Shown piece after piece: positions 8,039 to 14,017 of a stretch of 14,017 nucleotides of DNA; within the stretch, counting starts at the first letter, position 1; the number at the start of each line of letters is the position of its first letter. Source of the stretch: Planctomycetota bacterium (GTDB lineage Bacteria > Planctomycetota > UBA1135 > GCA-002686595); NCBI GenBank assembly GCA_021776885.1, contig JAJFFA010000786.1, forward strand, positions 1 to 14,017, written 5' to 3'. The position numbers were made by a program, and so were the translations under genes. The notes beneath the pieces were generated by a model, which saw only the letters and a list, made by a program, of their open reading frames with translations, made no database searches and was not told the DNA's origin.

Positions 8039-8782
8039 CTACTTGGCCTGGTTGGCGACGGCCTCGGCCGCCTTCTTGGCGGCCTCGGGGTCGCCCAGAT
8101 AGCGGTGGCTCTCGTGACCGAGCTGCGCATCGAGCTCGTAAGCGAGCGGGATGCCGGTCGGGATATTGAGGCCGGTGATCTCGTCGTCGGAGATGCCCTC
8201 GAGGTGCTTCACTAGCGCGCGCAGGGAGTTGCCGTGGGCCACGATCAGGACGCGCTTCCCGGCCAGCATCGCCGGCGCGATCGCGTCGTACCAGAAGGGC
8301 AGCATGCGCACGACCACGTCGGCCAGGCACTCCGTGGCCGGCAGCATGTCCGCCGGCAGGGCGCGGTACTGGGGGTCATTGCGCGGGTGGCGCTCGTCCG
8401 AGAGCTCCAGGGCGGGCGGCGGCACGTCGTAGCTGCGACGCCAGACGAGCACCTGGTCCGCGCCGTGCTGGTCGGTCGTCTCCTTCTTGTTGAGCCCCTG
8501 CAGGGCTCCGTAGTGGCGCTCGTTCAGGCGCCAGCTCTTGGTCACGGGCAACCACAGGCGGTCCATCTCCGAGAGGGCATGGAAGGCGGTGGTGATCGCG
8601 CGCCGCTGCAGCGACGTGAAGACGACGTCGAAGTCGAGCCCCTCGGCCTGCATCAAGCGCCCGGCCTCGCACGCCTCCTGGGTGCCCTGCTCGGTCAGAC
8701 CGACGTCCTTCCAGCCGGTGAAGCGGTTCTCGAGGTTCCAGGTGCTCTGCCCGTGGCGCAGGAGGACGAGGGTGTGGGTCAT
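8039..8782 (-). CDS. gpmA: 2,3-bisphosphoglycerate-dependent phosphoglycerate mutase
   Basis: This glycolytic and gluconeogenic enzyme interconverts 3- and 2-phosphoglycerate through a phosphohistidine. The 247-residue product is collinear with the 250-residue E. coli GpmA. It has LLRHGQSTWN with phospho-acceptor His10, ENRFTGWKDVGLTEQG (18-33), SWRLNERHYGALQGLNKKET (83-102) with catalytic Glu88, the second catalytic histidine in VAHGNSLRALVKHLEG (His183), and NIPTGIPLAYEL (206-217). The C-terminal AANQ-like tail AVANQAK is also kept. Start ATG 8782 gives the canonical N-terminus; open sequence further upstream runs antisense to the aminotransferase gene. The 70-base divergent gap carries a TAGAAT promoter-like element 34 bases upstream. 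The untranslated leader is pyrimidine-rich (CCCTCTTCTTCTGCCCCC) with no Shine-Dalgarno site. Confidence 0.97.
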   Translation of the reverse strand: MTHTLVLLRHGQSTWNLENRFTGWKDVGLTEQGTQEACEAGRLMQAEGLDFDVVFTSLQRRAITTAFHALSEMDRLWLPVTKSWRLNERHYGALQGLNKKETTDQHGADQVLVWRRSYDVPPPALELSDERHPRNDPQYRALPADMLPATECLADVVVRMLPFWYDAIAPAMLAGKRVLIVAHGNSLRALVKHLEGISDDEITGLNIPTGIPLAYELDAQLGHESHRYLGDPEAAKKAAEAVANQAK

Positions 8783-8814
8783 GGCAGCGTTCGGGGGCAG
8801 AAGAAGAGGGCGCC

Positions 8815-8843
8815 GGATTCTAACGCGACGTCGCCCCGGGCAA
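8815..8843 (-). promoter_or_regulatory. Candidate gpmA promoter (TAGAAT with TTGCCC)
   Basis: The minus strand reads GTTAGAATCC at 8824-8815, identical over ten bases to the element before the YihY gene. The -10-like hexamer TAGAAT is 8817-8822. A possible -35 TTGCCC (8838-8843) lies 15 bases upstream of it, slightly short of ideal. The predicted leader of gpmA would be about 27 bases. Confidence 0.5.
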
Positions 8844-8852
8844 GATGTCGGC

Positions 8853-10088
8853 ATGCAGGCCCTGAATCTCGACCACGTTCGCCCGCACTTTCCGGCCCTC
8901 GACTCGCCCTGGGCGCTGTTCGACAACGCCGGCGGGAGCGCCCCGGCGCGCAGCGTGATCGAGCGCGTCAAGGACCATATGGCCCGGCTGCCGGTCCAGC
9001 TCGGCGCCAGCTACGCCGCGTCCCAGGAGGCCGGGGCGGCGGTGGACGCGGGCCGCGCCGCGGCCGCGCGACTCCTGGGCGCCCAGGCCAGCGAGGTCGT
9101 CCTGGGGGCCTCGTCCACCGCGCTCCTGCGGCTCCTGGCCCGCGGCCTGGCGGCGACCTGGAGCGCGGGCGATGAGGTCATCGTCACGCGCCTCGACCAC
9201 GAGGCCAACATCGGCGCCTGGCTCGCCCTCGAAGCCCAGGGGATCGTCGTGCGCGAGTGGCCCCTCGCGCGCGAGAGCGCGACCCTGGAGCTCGAGGACC
9301 TCGAACCCCGGCACGGGCCGCGCACGCGGCTGGTCGCCTTCACCCACGTCACCAACGTCGTCGGCACGATCCACGACGTGGCGCGCATCGCGGCGCGCGT
9401 GCGCGCGGCCGGCGCCCTCGCGTGCTGCGACGGCGTGGCCTTCGCCCCCCACCGCCGGGTCGACGTCGAGGCCCTGGGCGTCGACCTCTACTGCGCCAGC
9501 CTCTACAAGGTCTACGGCCCCCACGTCGCCTGCCTCTGGGCGCGGCCGGAGGTCCTGCGCAGCGCGGCCGGCCAGAGCCACTTCTTCGTCGGCGAGGACG
9601 AGCTGACGCGCAAGTTCGAGCCCGGTGGCGTCGCCTACGAGCTGGTCGCGTCCCTGCCCGGCATCACGGAGTACCTCGAGGCCATCGACATCCTGCACGA
9701 CGGCCCCGCACCCGCCCAGGTCGACCCCTTGACCCGCGTCTTCGAGCGCTGCGCACGCCACGAAGCCCAGGTCGTCGATCCGCTGCTGGCCTTCCTGCGC
9801 GAGCACCCGGCGGTGAAGCTTCTGGGCGAGCCCTCCTCCGACCCCCTGCTGCGCGTCCCCACCGTGACCTTCCACGTTCCCGGCAGCCACGCGAGCCGCC
9901 TGCCCCTGGCCCTCGACGCGCAGCGGGTCGCGATCCGTTGGGGCGACTTCTACGCCGCGCGGGCCATCGACGACCTGGGTCTGGCCGCGAGCGGCGGTGT
10001 CGTGCGCATCAGCCTGGTGCACTACAACGCCCCGCAGGAGGTCGAGCGCCTGATCGAGGCCCTCGACGCTGCACTGGCAGCCGGCTGA
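8853..10088 (+). CDS. Class V aminotransferase, cysteine-desulfurase-like VC1184-type, without catalytic Cys
   Basis: This 411-residue PLP enzyme of fold type I has FDNAGGSAPA near the N-terminus (23-32), the aldehyde-stacking and charge-relay region LDHEANIGAWLAL, and HVTNVVGTIHDVARIA. DGVAFAPH follows, with cofactor-binding Asp193, and then SLYKVYGPH, whose Lys219 should form the Schiff base. These are hallmarks of the VC1184 branch of cysteine-desulfurase-like proteins. At the position where group II desulfurases carry the persulfide-forming Cys (GHHCA), this protein reads WGDFYA (363-368), so sulfur transfer is unlikely; the true substrate is unknown. The length is normal and the C-terminal VRISLVHYNAPQEVERLI is conserved. 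Start ATG 8853 follows from the family N-terminus; no Shine-Dalgarno site is evident. It is divergent from gpmA. Confidence 0.88.
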   Translation: MQALNLDHVRPHFPALDSPWALFDNAGGSAPARSVIERVKDHMARLPVQLGASYAASQEAGAAVDAGRAAAARLLGAQASEVVLGASSTALLRLLARGLAATWSAGDEVIVTRLDHEANIGAWLALEAQGIVVREWPLARESATLELEDLEPRHGPRTRLVAFTHVTNVVGTIHDVARIAARVRAAGALACCDGVAFAPHRRVDVEALGVDLYCASLYKVYGPHVACLWARPEVLRSAAGQSHFFVGEDELTRKFEPGGVAYELVASLPGITEYLEAIDILHDGPAPAQVDPLTRVFERCARHEAQVVDPLLAFLREHPAVKLLGEPSSDPLLRVPTVTFHVPGSHASRLPLALDAQRVAIRWGDFYAARAIDDLGLAASGGVVRISLVHYNAPQEVERLIEALDAALAAG

Positions 10089-10171
10089 CCCCTGCCGCGC
10101 GGCGAACGGGCTGCGCGCAGTGATTTTCCTGCCTTTCCGCAACCCGCGCGGGGGGATCCGGTCCTGACCAA

Positions 10172-10217
10172 GGGGCCCCGACGAGGGGCCCCGGCCGACC
10201 CCAGTCCGAGGTCGGCC
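10172..10217 (+). terminator. Tandem GC-rich hairpins between the aminotransferase and the next operon
   Basis: Two perfect 8-bp stems lie back to back. The first is GGGGCCCC (10172-10179), loop GACGA, GGGGCCCC (10185-10192). The second is GGCCGACC (10193-10200), a nine-base loop, GGTCGGCC (10210-10217). They start 83 bases after the aminotransferase stop and end 29 bases before the next start. No T run follows, so Rho-independent termination is uncertain; a leader structure for the downstream operon is an alternative. Confidence 0.5.
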
Positions 10218-10237
10218 CCCCCAAGGCCTGCCAGCCC

Positions 10238-10241
10238 GGAG
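10238..10241 (+). promoter_or_regulatory. Shine-Dalgarno site supporting a GTG start
   Basis: GGAG (extended GGAGAAG) lies five bases before GTG 10247 and decides this non-ATG start. Further upstream the sequence is occupied by the hairpins. Confidence 0.65.
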
Positions 10242-10246
10242 AAGCC

Positions 10247-10984
10247 GTGTCCGACCCCCTGCGCCTCGCCCTGCCCGCGGAACCCGAACCCGCCCCGCTG
10301 CCGTTCGAGGCGCGACGCACGCAGCGCGAGATCCTGGAACTGCTCCTCGAGCGCGACCCCCTCGACCTCTACGCCACGGTCTGTCGGCGCGTCGACGAGC
10401 GCGCCTACCTGCTCGACGAGGAGACGGTCACCCGTCGCGCCACGGCCGCCTGCGCCCTCGCGGCACGCTCCTACGGCGGCACTCCGGACCTGCGCCGCTG
10501 GGTCCTCGTGCACATCGACCGCGTGATCGAGTCGCTGCTCGAGGAGGACGTCGAGGCCGAGCGCGGAGGTCCCCCGAACCCAGCACCCGGCATGCGCGAG
10601 TTCCGCTTCACGTTCATCGCCGAGGCCCTGGGCCAACCCGTCGAACGCGGACGCAGGCTGTGCAACTGGATCAACGCCCTGCCCGAGAGGACGCGCAAGG
10701 CCTTCTACGAGGTCGAGATCAAGGGCCTCCCCGCCGAGCTCCACGCCTGCCGCAGCGGACTGACGCAGGACGAGGTCGAGGGCGCCCTGGCTCTGGCCGC
10801 AGCACTCCTCGCCCGCGACTCCGAACACGACGCGGCCTACGCCCTGCCCCTCTGCGCCCATCCCTTCGACGAACTCGTGGCCGAGGACATCGGCTGCCTC
10901 GACACGCCGCCGCTGGAAACGCCGCCGCTGGACACACCGCCCATGCACCCGCCCCCGGACCCCTTCGCGAGGCCTGACCGATGA
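10247..10984 (+). CDS. Unrecognised protein with faint sigma-region-4 resemblance
   Basis: The 245-residue soluble protein starts at GTG 10247 and is mostly helical. I do not recognise a defined family. Residues about 24-100 form acidic/arginine-rich helices (REILELLLERDPLDLYATV, then a Trp/His helix ending in IESLLEED). Residues 115-160 include FRFTFIAEALGQPVERGR and INALPERTRKAFYEVEIKGL. The latter resembles the LPerxRxxFxLxxxxGL opening of sigma-70 region 4, followed by LTQDEVEGALALAAALL (172-188) in place of the recognition helix-turn-helix. This likeness is weak and could be chance. The tail (219-238) is a proline-rich repeat, TPPLE-TPPLD-TPPMH. The stop overlaps the next ATG as ATGA, so the two genes form a unit. 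Confidence 0.6.
   Translation: MSDPLRLALPAEPEPAPLPFEARRTQREILELLLERDPLDLYATVCRRVDERAYLLDEETVTRRATAACALAARSYGGTPDLRRWVLVHIDRVIESLLEEDVEAERGGPPNPAPGMREFRFTFIAEALGQPVERGRRLCNWINALPERTRKAFYEVEIKGLPAELHACRSGLTQDEVEGALALAAALLARDSEHDAAYALPLCAHPFDELVAEDIGCLDTPPLETPPLDTPPMHPPPDPFARPDR
10904..10948 (+). repeat. 15-base tandem repeat coding for TPPL[ED]
   Basis: Two near-identical 15-base units (10904-10918 and 10919-10933, acgccgccgctggaa/c) are followed by a diverged third (10934-10948). They encode TPPLE, TPPLD and TPPMH at the C-terminus of the protein starting at 10247. The repeat keeps the reading frame. Confidence 0.7.
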
Positions 10985-11745
10985 CCGACCGCCCTGAACC
11001 CCGTCCGCAGGATCCCCGCGGAGACGACCTGGCCAGTGTCCGCCGCCGACGCTTCCGGGTCCTGCGCGGCCGCGGCTACACGCCCCCGTCCCTCGACCAG
11101 GCCGAACGCGAACTGCTGGCCGTCCAGCGCGCCGAGGTCGCTCGCTTCCTGCGCCGGGTCATCCCGAGCCTGCTGCTCGAGGACCCGCGAACGAGGCACC
11201 TCGCGGCCCGCGCGCTGCGGGAGCACGACGGACTGGCGCTGCCGACCCACGCGCAGCAGAGCGGGGCGGCGCGCGGCCTGCTGCAGCGCGGACGTGCCCT
11301 GGGCCTGGACGTGGCGACGGAAGAGCTGGCGATCCTGGCCCTCGGGGCCCGGCCCTCGCCCCTGGCCCTGGCACGCCGCGCCGAGCACCTGTTCCCCTCG
11401 GAAGCCTCCCGCATCCAGCTCGCCCTGGCCGAGCTCGCGACCGGGGCGGCGCGGCAGGCCCTGGTCCGACTCGAGCGCCTGCGCTCGGCGGGCGTCTCGC
11501 GCCGCCTCGCCCCGCAGTTCATGTCCGTCGCCGCTGCCGCCATGGCCCTGACCGGCCTGGCCCTGAGCGGCCCGCCGCGCAGGCGCAGCACGGGGCGTCA
11601 GGGCATCATCGGCGCCAGGGGCTCGGGGGCCGGCAGCTTGTGCGTCTCGCCGATCTCCGCTGGCGGGTCCAGGTGCACCAGCTCGTCTCCGCGATGGACC
11701 AGGAAGCGCAGGCGCGGGTTCTCGAGCACGTCGTCGAGGCGGTAG
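10981..11745 (+). CDS. Unrecognised helical protein, second gene of an ATGA-coupled pair
   Basis: The frame is 254 codons, starting at ATG 10981 inside the upstream stop (ATGA). I do not recognise the family. The N-terminus (1-30) is basic, with SVRRRRFRVLRGRGYTPPSL. Residues 40-165 are Ala/Leu/Arg-rich amphipathic helices, for example QAERELLAVQRAEVARFLRR and IQLALAELATGAARQALVRL, the latter TPR-like in spacing. Residues 180-196 (FMSVAAAAMALTGLALS) are hydrophobic enough for one short membrane or buried helix. From about residue 200 on, the sequence becomes Ser/Arg/Gly-rich with several AGG codons that are scarce earlier. That part (11598-11745) is antisense to the C-terminus of the convergent membrane-protein gene. 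The genuine product may therefore be shorter, with a frameshift near 11560 giving an early TGA at 11564-11566, or the tail may be real but unconserved. Confidence 0.55.
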   Translation: MTDRPEPRPQDPRGDDLASVRRRRFRVLRGRGYTPPSLDQAERELLAVQRAEVARFLRRVIPSLLLEDPRTRHLAARALREHDGLALPTHAQQSGAARGLLQRGRALGLDVATEELAILALGARPSPLALARRAEHLFPSEASRIQLALAELATGAARQALVRLERLRSAGVSRRLAPQFMSVAAAAMALTGLALSGPPRRRSTGRQGIIGARGSGAGSLCVSPISAGGSRCTSSSPRWTRKRRRGFSSTSSRR

Positions 11746-13406
11746 GCGATGCGCCGCACGAGCCCCTCCTCGGCCGCGAGCACCTCGGCCTCGAAGCCCG
11801 GACGGCGCCAGATCTGACCCGCCTCCACGCGCGAGTCCCGCGCCAGGTAGACCTGCTCCCAGGGGCCGCTGAGAAACGGGTCTTCGGGGAACGACAGCTC
11901 GAACGAGCGCGGACCCGTGCGCTTCCAGTACACGGCGCGCCGCCCGACGTGCAGCGCCATGAAGGTCAGGTCGCGGTCGTCGGCACGCTCGACGGCCCAC
12001 GTCGCGGCCATGCCGAAGGGCACGAAGGCGGAGCGCGCCTGGAGCAGGAACACGGAGCGACGGCCCAGGTCGGGGGAGCCGACCTCGGCCGAGACGATCG
12101 CCGCGCGGGTCTGGCCCGCGGTCTTGGCCAGGCCGGCGGTCCCGCCCAGCACCATCAGCGCGGGCAGGGCTCCGACCAGGACGAAGACGCCCTGCGCACG
12201 CCGCCGGCGTCCCGCGGCCAGCATGCGCTCGAGGTGCTGCGCGAGGAGGCCTGACATGCCGATGGCGGCCGTGAACATCAGCCGGTCGGATGCCAGCGCC
12301 GAGCCCTGGGGGATCACCGTGAGCACGACCCACAGGGTCAGGAACGACGCCCCCGCTGCCCCCCGCAGGGAGACGGTCAACCAGCGCGCGACGAGGGCCA
12401 CCACGACGACGCCGGCGGCGGCCATGGGGATGGCGAACTGCGCGCTCCAGCCCGCGATGTCCGCGGGCACGGGCAGGATCAGGCCCAGGACGCCCGTCGA
12501 GGCGACGACCAGGAGGTTCCCGAGGTACTCCAGGGGCTCGTGCCAGGGCGTCAGGTAGAAGGCCGAGTTCGTGCCGTAGCCCGCGGAGACCAGGAAAGCG
12601 AGGTGGCCCAGGGCCAGGGCTGCGCAGAGGGCGATGCCGATCCACGCCGCGCCGCGCCGCCTGGAGCTGCCGGACTCGCCGCCCGCGCGGCGCTGGGCGC
12701 GCCACAGGAGCCAGGCGATCAGGACCGGGGCGACGATGCCCGACTCCTTGCAGAGCATGCCCAGGAAGGCCGCGCCCAGGGCCAGGGCGATCGAGGAGGC
12801 GCGCGTGGCATGGGCTCCGCCGCAGCGCACCAGGGGCAGTAGCGCCAGGCACAGGAACAGGGCCGTCAGGACCTCGTTGCGGTTCGCCATCCAGGCCACG
12901 GGCAGCATCGTCGCGCGTGAGGCGGAGTACAGCACGAGGCCCACCCGCGCGCTCCAGCGCGAGAAGCCCAGGGCGCGGAAGAGGGCGTGCACCGCGGCCA
13001 GGAGCAGCCCGAACCAGACCAGACCCGCCGCGTGGTGCAGGTACGCGCGCTCGCCGAAGAGCGTGTAGTCGAGCCCGAGCACCCAGCTCGACAGGGGCCG
13101 GAAGAAGCGTACGCTCCACTCCGGATCGGTCCAGTACGGGAAGCCATCGAGGGCGGGGCCGAACTGGGTGCGCGTTCCGATCCACTCGGCGTAGCTGCCG
13201 AAGTCGAACAGGTTCCAGGTCGGGATCGGCACTTCGCCCAGCAGGGCCAGCCGATGCACGTAGTCGTCGATATAGAAGCCCATGCCGAGGGCTGGCAGGT
13301 GCAGCGCCAGCCCCAGGAGCACGAGCGTCCAGGTGACCCAGGGGCCGCCGCGCGCCAGCCGCCCGCCCCTCGCCACCTCGTCTTCCATCGTCTCGGGGGT
13401 CGTCAT
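11598..13406 (-). CDS. Large polytopic membrane protein, probable GT-C-type glycosyltransferase
   Basis: The 602-residue protein starts at ATG 13406. A first membrane segment (about 23-42) is followed at once by GMGFYIDDYVHRLAL, with Asp47-Asp48. This is the acidic DD loop placed as in GT-C (PMT/ArnT/TMTC-like) enzymes, which use polyprenyl-phosphate sugars. RFFRPLSSWVLGLDYTLFG and LHHAAGLVWFGLLLAAVHALFRALGF then match the aromatic-rich second segment common in these proteins. About ten to twelve hydrophobic helices extend to about residue 420, for example ALALGAAFLGMLCKESGIVAP (read as two parts). A soluble C-terminal domain of about 170 residues on the outside follows, with no recognised motif. 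The Asp pair is the only catalytic clue; sugar and acceptor are unknown. An upstream extension of the frame to 13577 lacks family character and runs into the rimK start, so it was rejected. Its last 148 bases overlap the convergent gene. Confidence 0.7.
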   Translation of the reverse strand: MTTPETMEDEVARGGRLARGGPWVTWTLVLLGLALHLPALGMGFYIDDYVHRLALLGEVPIPTWNLFDFGSYAEWIGTRTQFGPALDGFPYWTDPEWSVRFFRPLSSWVLGLDYTLFGERAYLHHAAGLVWFGLLLAAVHALFRALGFSRWSARVGLVLYSASRATMLPVAWMANRNEVLTALFLCLALLPLVRCGGAHATRASSIALALGAAFLGMLCKESGIVAPVLIAWLLWRAQRRAGGESGSSRRRGAAWIGIALCAALALGHLAFLVSAGYGTNSAFYLTPWHEPLEYLGNLLVVASTGVLGLILPVPADIAGWSAQFAIPMAAAGVVVVALVARWLTVSLRGAAGASFLTLWVVLTVIPQGSALASDRLMFTAAIGMSGLLAQHLERMLAAGRRRRAQGVFVLVGALPALMVLGGTAGLAKTAGQTRAAIVSAEVGSPDLGRRSVFLLQARSAFVPFGMAATWAVERADDRDLTFMALHVGRRAVYWKRTGPRSFELSFPEDPFLSGPWEQVYLARDSRVEAGQIWRRPGFEAEVLAAEEGLVRRIAYRLDDVLENPRLRFLVHRGDELVHLDPPAEIGETHKLPAPEPLAPMMP

Positions 13407-13563
13407 GTCGCCGCCACGATGACCGATTCGGCGGCAGGGGTCGAGCCGGGGCCCGGCGCCCCGCCCGCGGGGGGTCAGGAGAATTCGTTTCTTACTGCTT
13501 GGCAGCCCAGGCTGGCCCAGTGGACACTCGACGCTCCATCCCTCCGAGCCCGAGCCCGAGCCC
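13407..13563. promoter_or_regulatory. Divergent intergenic region before rimK and the GT-C-like gene
   Basis: This 157-base region is very GC-rich except for an AT-richer island near 13478-13500 (ggagaattcgtttcttactg), the likeliest regulatory core. On the plus strand TTGGCA (13499-13504) and GACACT (13523-13528), 18 bases apart, are a possible but poor promoter for rimK. Nothing convincing faces the minus-strand gene. Confidence 0.3.
13546..13563 (+). repeat. Three GAGCCC hexamers abutting the rimK start codon
   Basis: GAGCCC occurs three times in perfect tandem (13546-13551, 13552-13557, 13558-13563) and the rimK ATG follows directly. The repeat occupies the place where a Shine-Dalgarno site would be, and none is present. 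It could be a slippage-prone microsatellite or may simply reflect base composition. Confidence 0.6.
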
Positions 13564-14017
13564 ATGAAGATCGCCATTCTCTCCTGCAGTCCCCGTTGCT
13601 ACAGCACCCGCCGCCTGCGTGAGGCCGCCGAGGTGCGCGGCCACGAGGTCAAGGTCCTGAACACGGAGAAGTTCGCGATCGACCTCGAGAAGGGCGAGCC
13701 GGATCTCTTCTACCGCGGCGTCCAGCTCAGCGCCTACGACGCCATCATCCCGCGCATCGGCGCCTCGATCACCTACTACGGCACGGCCGTCGTGCGTCAG
13801 TTCGAGCAGATGGACGTGTTCACGCCCAACAGCTCCGGCGGGATCATGAACTCGCGCGACAAGCTGCGCTCGATGCAGATCCTCTCGCGCCACGACATCG
13901 GAATCCCGGCGACGGAGTACATCAAGGACCGCAAGGACGTCCTGCCGGCGATCGAGCGCCTGGGCGGCGCACCGGTGATCATCAAGCTCCTCGAGGGCAC
14001 CCAGGGCGTGGGCGTCA
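13564..14017 (+). CDS. rimK: RimK-type ATP-grasp alpha-L-glutamate ligase (partial, runs off right edge)
   Basis: 151 residues are visible, open to the window end. RimK adds glutamates to the C-terminus of ribosomal protein S6 and can make poly-alpha-glutamate, using ATP. The N-terminal pre-ATP-grasp domain matches E. coli RimK closely: MKIAILS at the start, TRRLREAAEVRGHEV (15-29), the YDAIIPRIGASITYYGTAVVRQFE block (58-81, shown in the family as FDAVIPRIGTAITFYG), and SRDKLRSMQILSRHDIGIP (97-115). GGAPVIIKLLEGTQGVGV (134-151) opens the ATP-binding loop, with the Lys and Gly-rich turn intact. The start is fixed by the conserved MKIAIL. There is no Shine-Dalgarno site; a triple GAGCCC repeat touches the ATG. 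The catalytic C-terminal part lies outside the window, so activity toward S6 versus another acceptor cannot be judged. Confidence 0.92.
   Translation, partial: MKIAILSCSPRCYSTRRLREAAEVRGHEVKVLNTEKFAIDLEKGEPDLFYRGVQLSAYDAIIPRIGASITYYGTAVVRQFEQMDVFTPNSSGGIMNSRDKLRSMQILSRHDIGIPATEYIKDRKDVLPAIERLGGAPVIIKLLEGTQGVGV

Noticed and set aside
8853..10088. Calling the class V enzyme a cysteine desulfurase (sufS/csdA)
   Set aside because: The catalytic cysteine position reads WGDFYA and no suf or isc genes are adjacent.
10837..13185. A 782-codon minus-strand open frame across the coupled pair and the GT-C-like gene
   Set aside because: It is out of frame with the membrane protein on the same strand, is Arg/Pro/Gly-rich, and cuts across convincing genes.

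Overview
The window is high-GC bacterial DNA (my impression is close to 70% G+C, heavily biased to G/C at third codon positions), densely packed, with eleven protein-coding genes on both strands and no RNA gene, insertion sequence, CRISPR array or integrase that I can see. The gene mix is chromosomal housekeeping plus uncharacterised membrane and regulatory proteins. Several genes lack a Shine-Dalgarno sequence, and a MamK-type actin is present. A Planctomycetota-like lineage would fit, but this is an inference and other high-GC Gram-negative phyla are not excluded.

Left part, minus strand (1-3718): a degenerate GGDEF/coiled-coil protein (2705-3718) is followed 75 bases downstream by a MamK/MreB-type bacterial actin (1442-2629). 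After two hairpins and a promoter-like element comes a YihY/BrkB inner-membrane protein that runs off the left edge. The GGDEF-like and actin genes look like a two-gene unit with no magnetosome genes in view, and they are the most interesting part of the window.

Centre-left, plus strand (3818-6486): glutaminyl-tRNA synthetase (glnS) overlaps by a TTGA junction a DUF523+DUF1722 protein resembling RudS-type tRNA 4-thiouridine desulfidases. This would be a tRNA-centred operon.

Centre (6504-10088): a secreted DUF2891-like protein (minus) is divergent from a small SRPBCC-fold protein (plus). That gene converges on phosphoglycerate mutase gpmA (minus), which is divergent from a class V aminotransferase of the VC1184 type (plus). 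gpmA and the YihY gene carry the same upstream ten bases, GTTAGAATCC on their coding strand, including a TAGAAT -10-like hexamer.

Right part (10172-14017): tandem GC-rich hairpins precede a two-gene ATGA-overlapping unit of unrecognised proteins (10247-10984 and 10981-11745), the first with faint sigma-region-4 resemblance. The second open frame runs 148 bases into a convergent 602-residue GT-C-like membrane protein (11598-13406, minus). Divergent from that is the start of rimK (13564 to the right edge), an ATP-grasp glutamate ligase. No gene-free stretch exceeds 160 bases.
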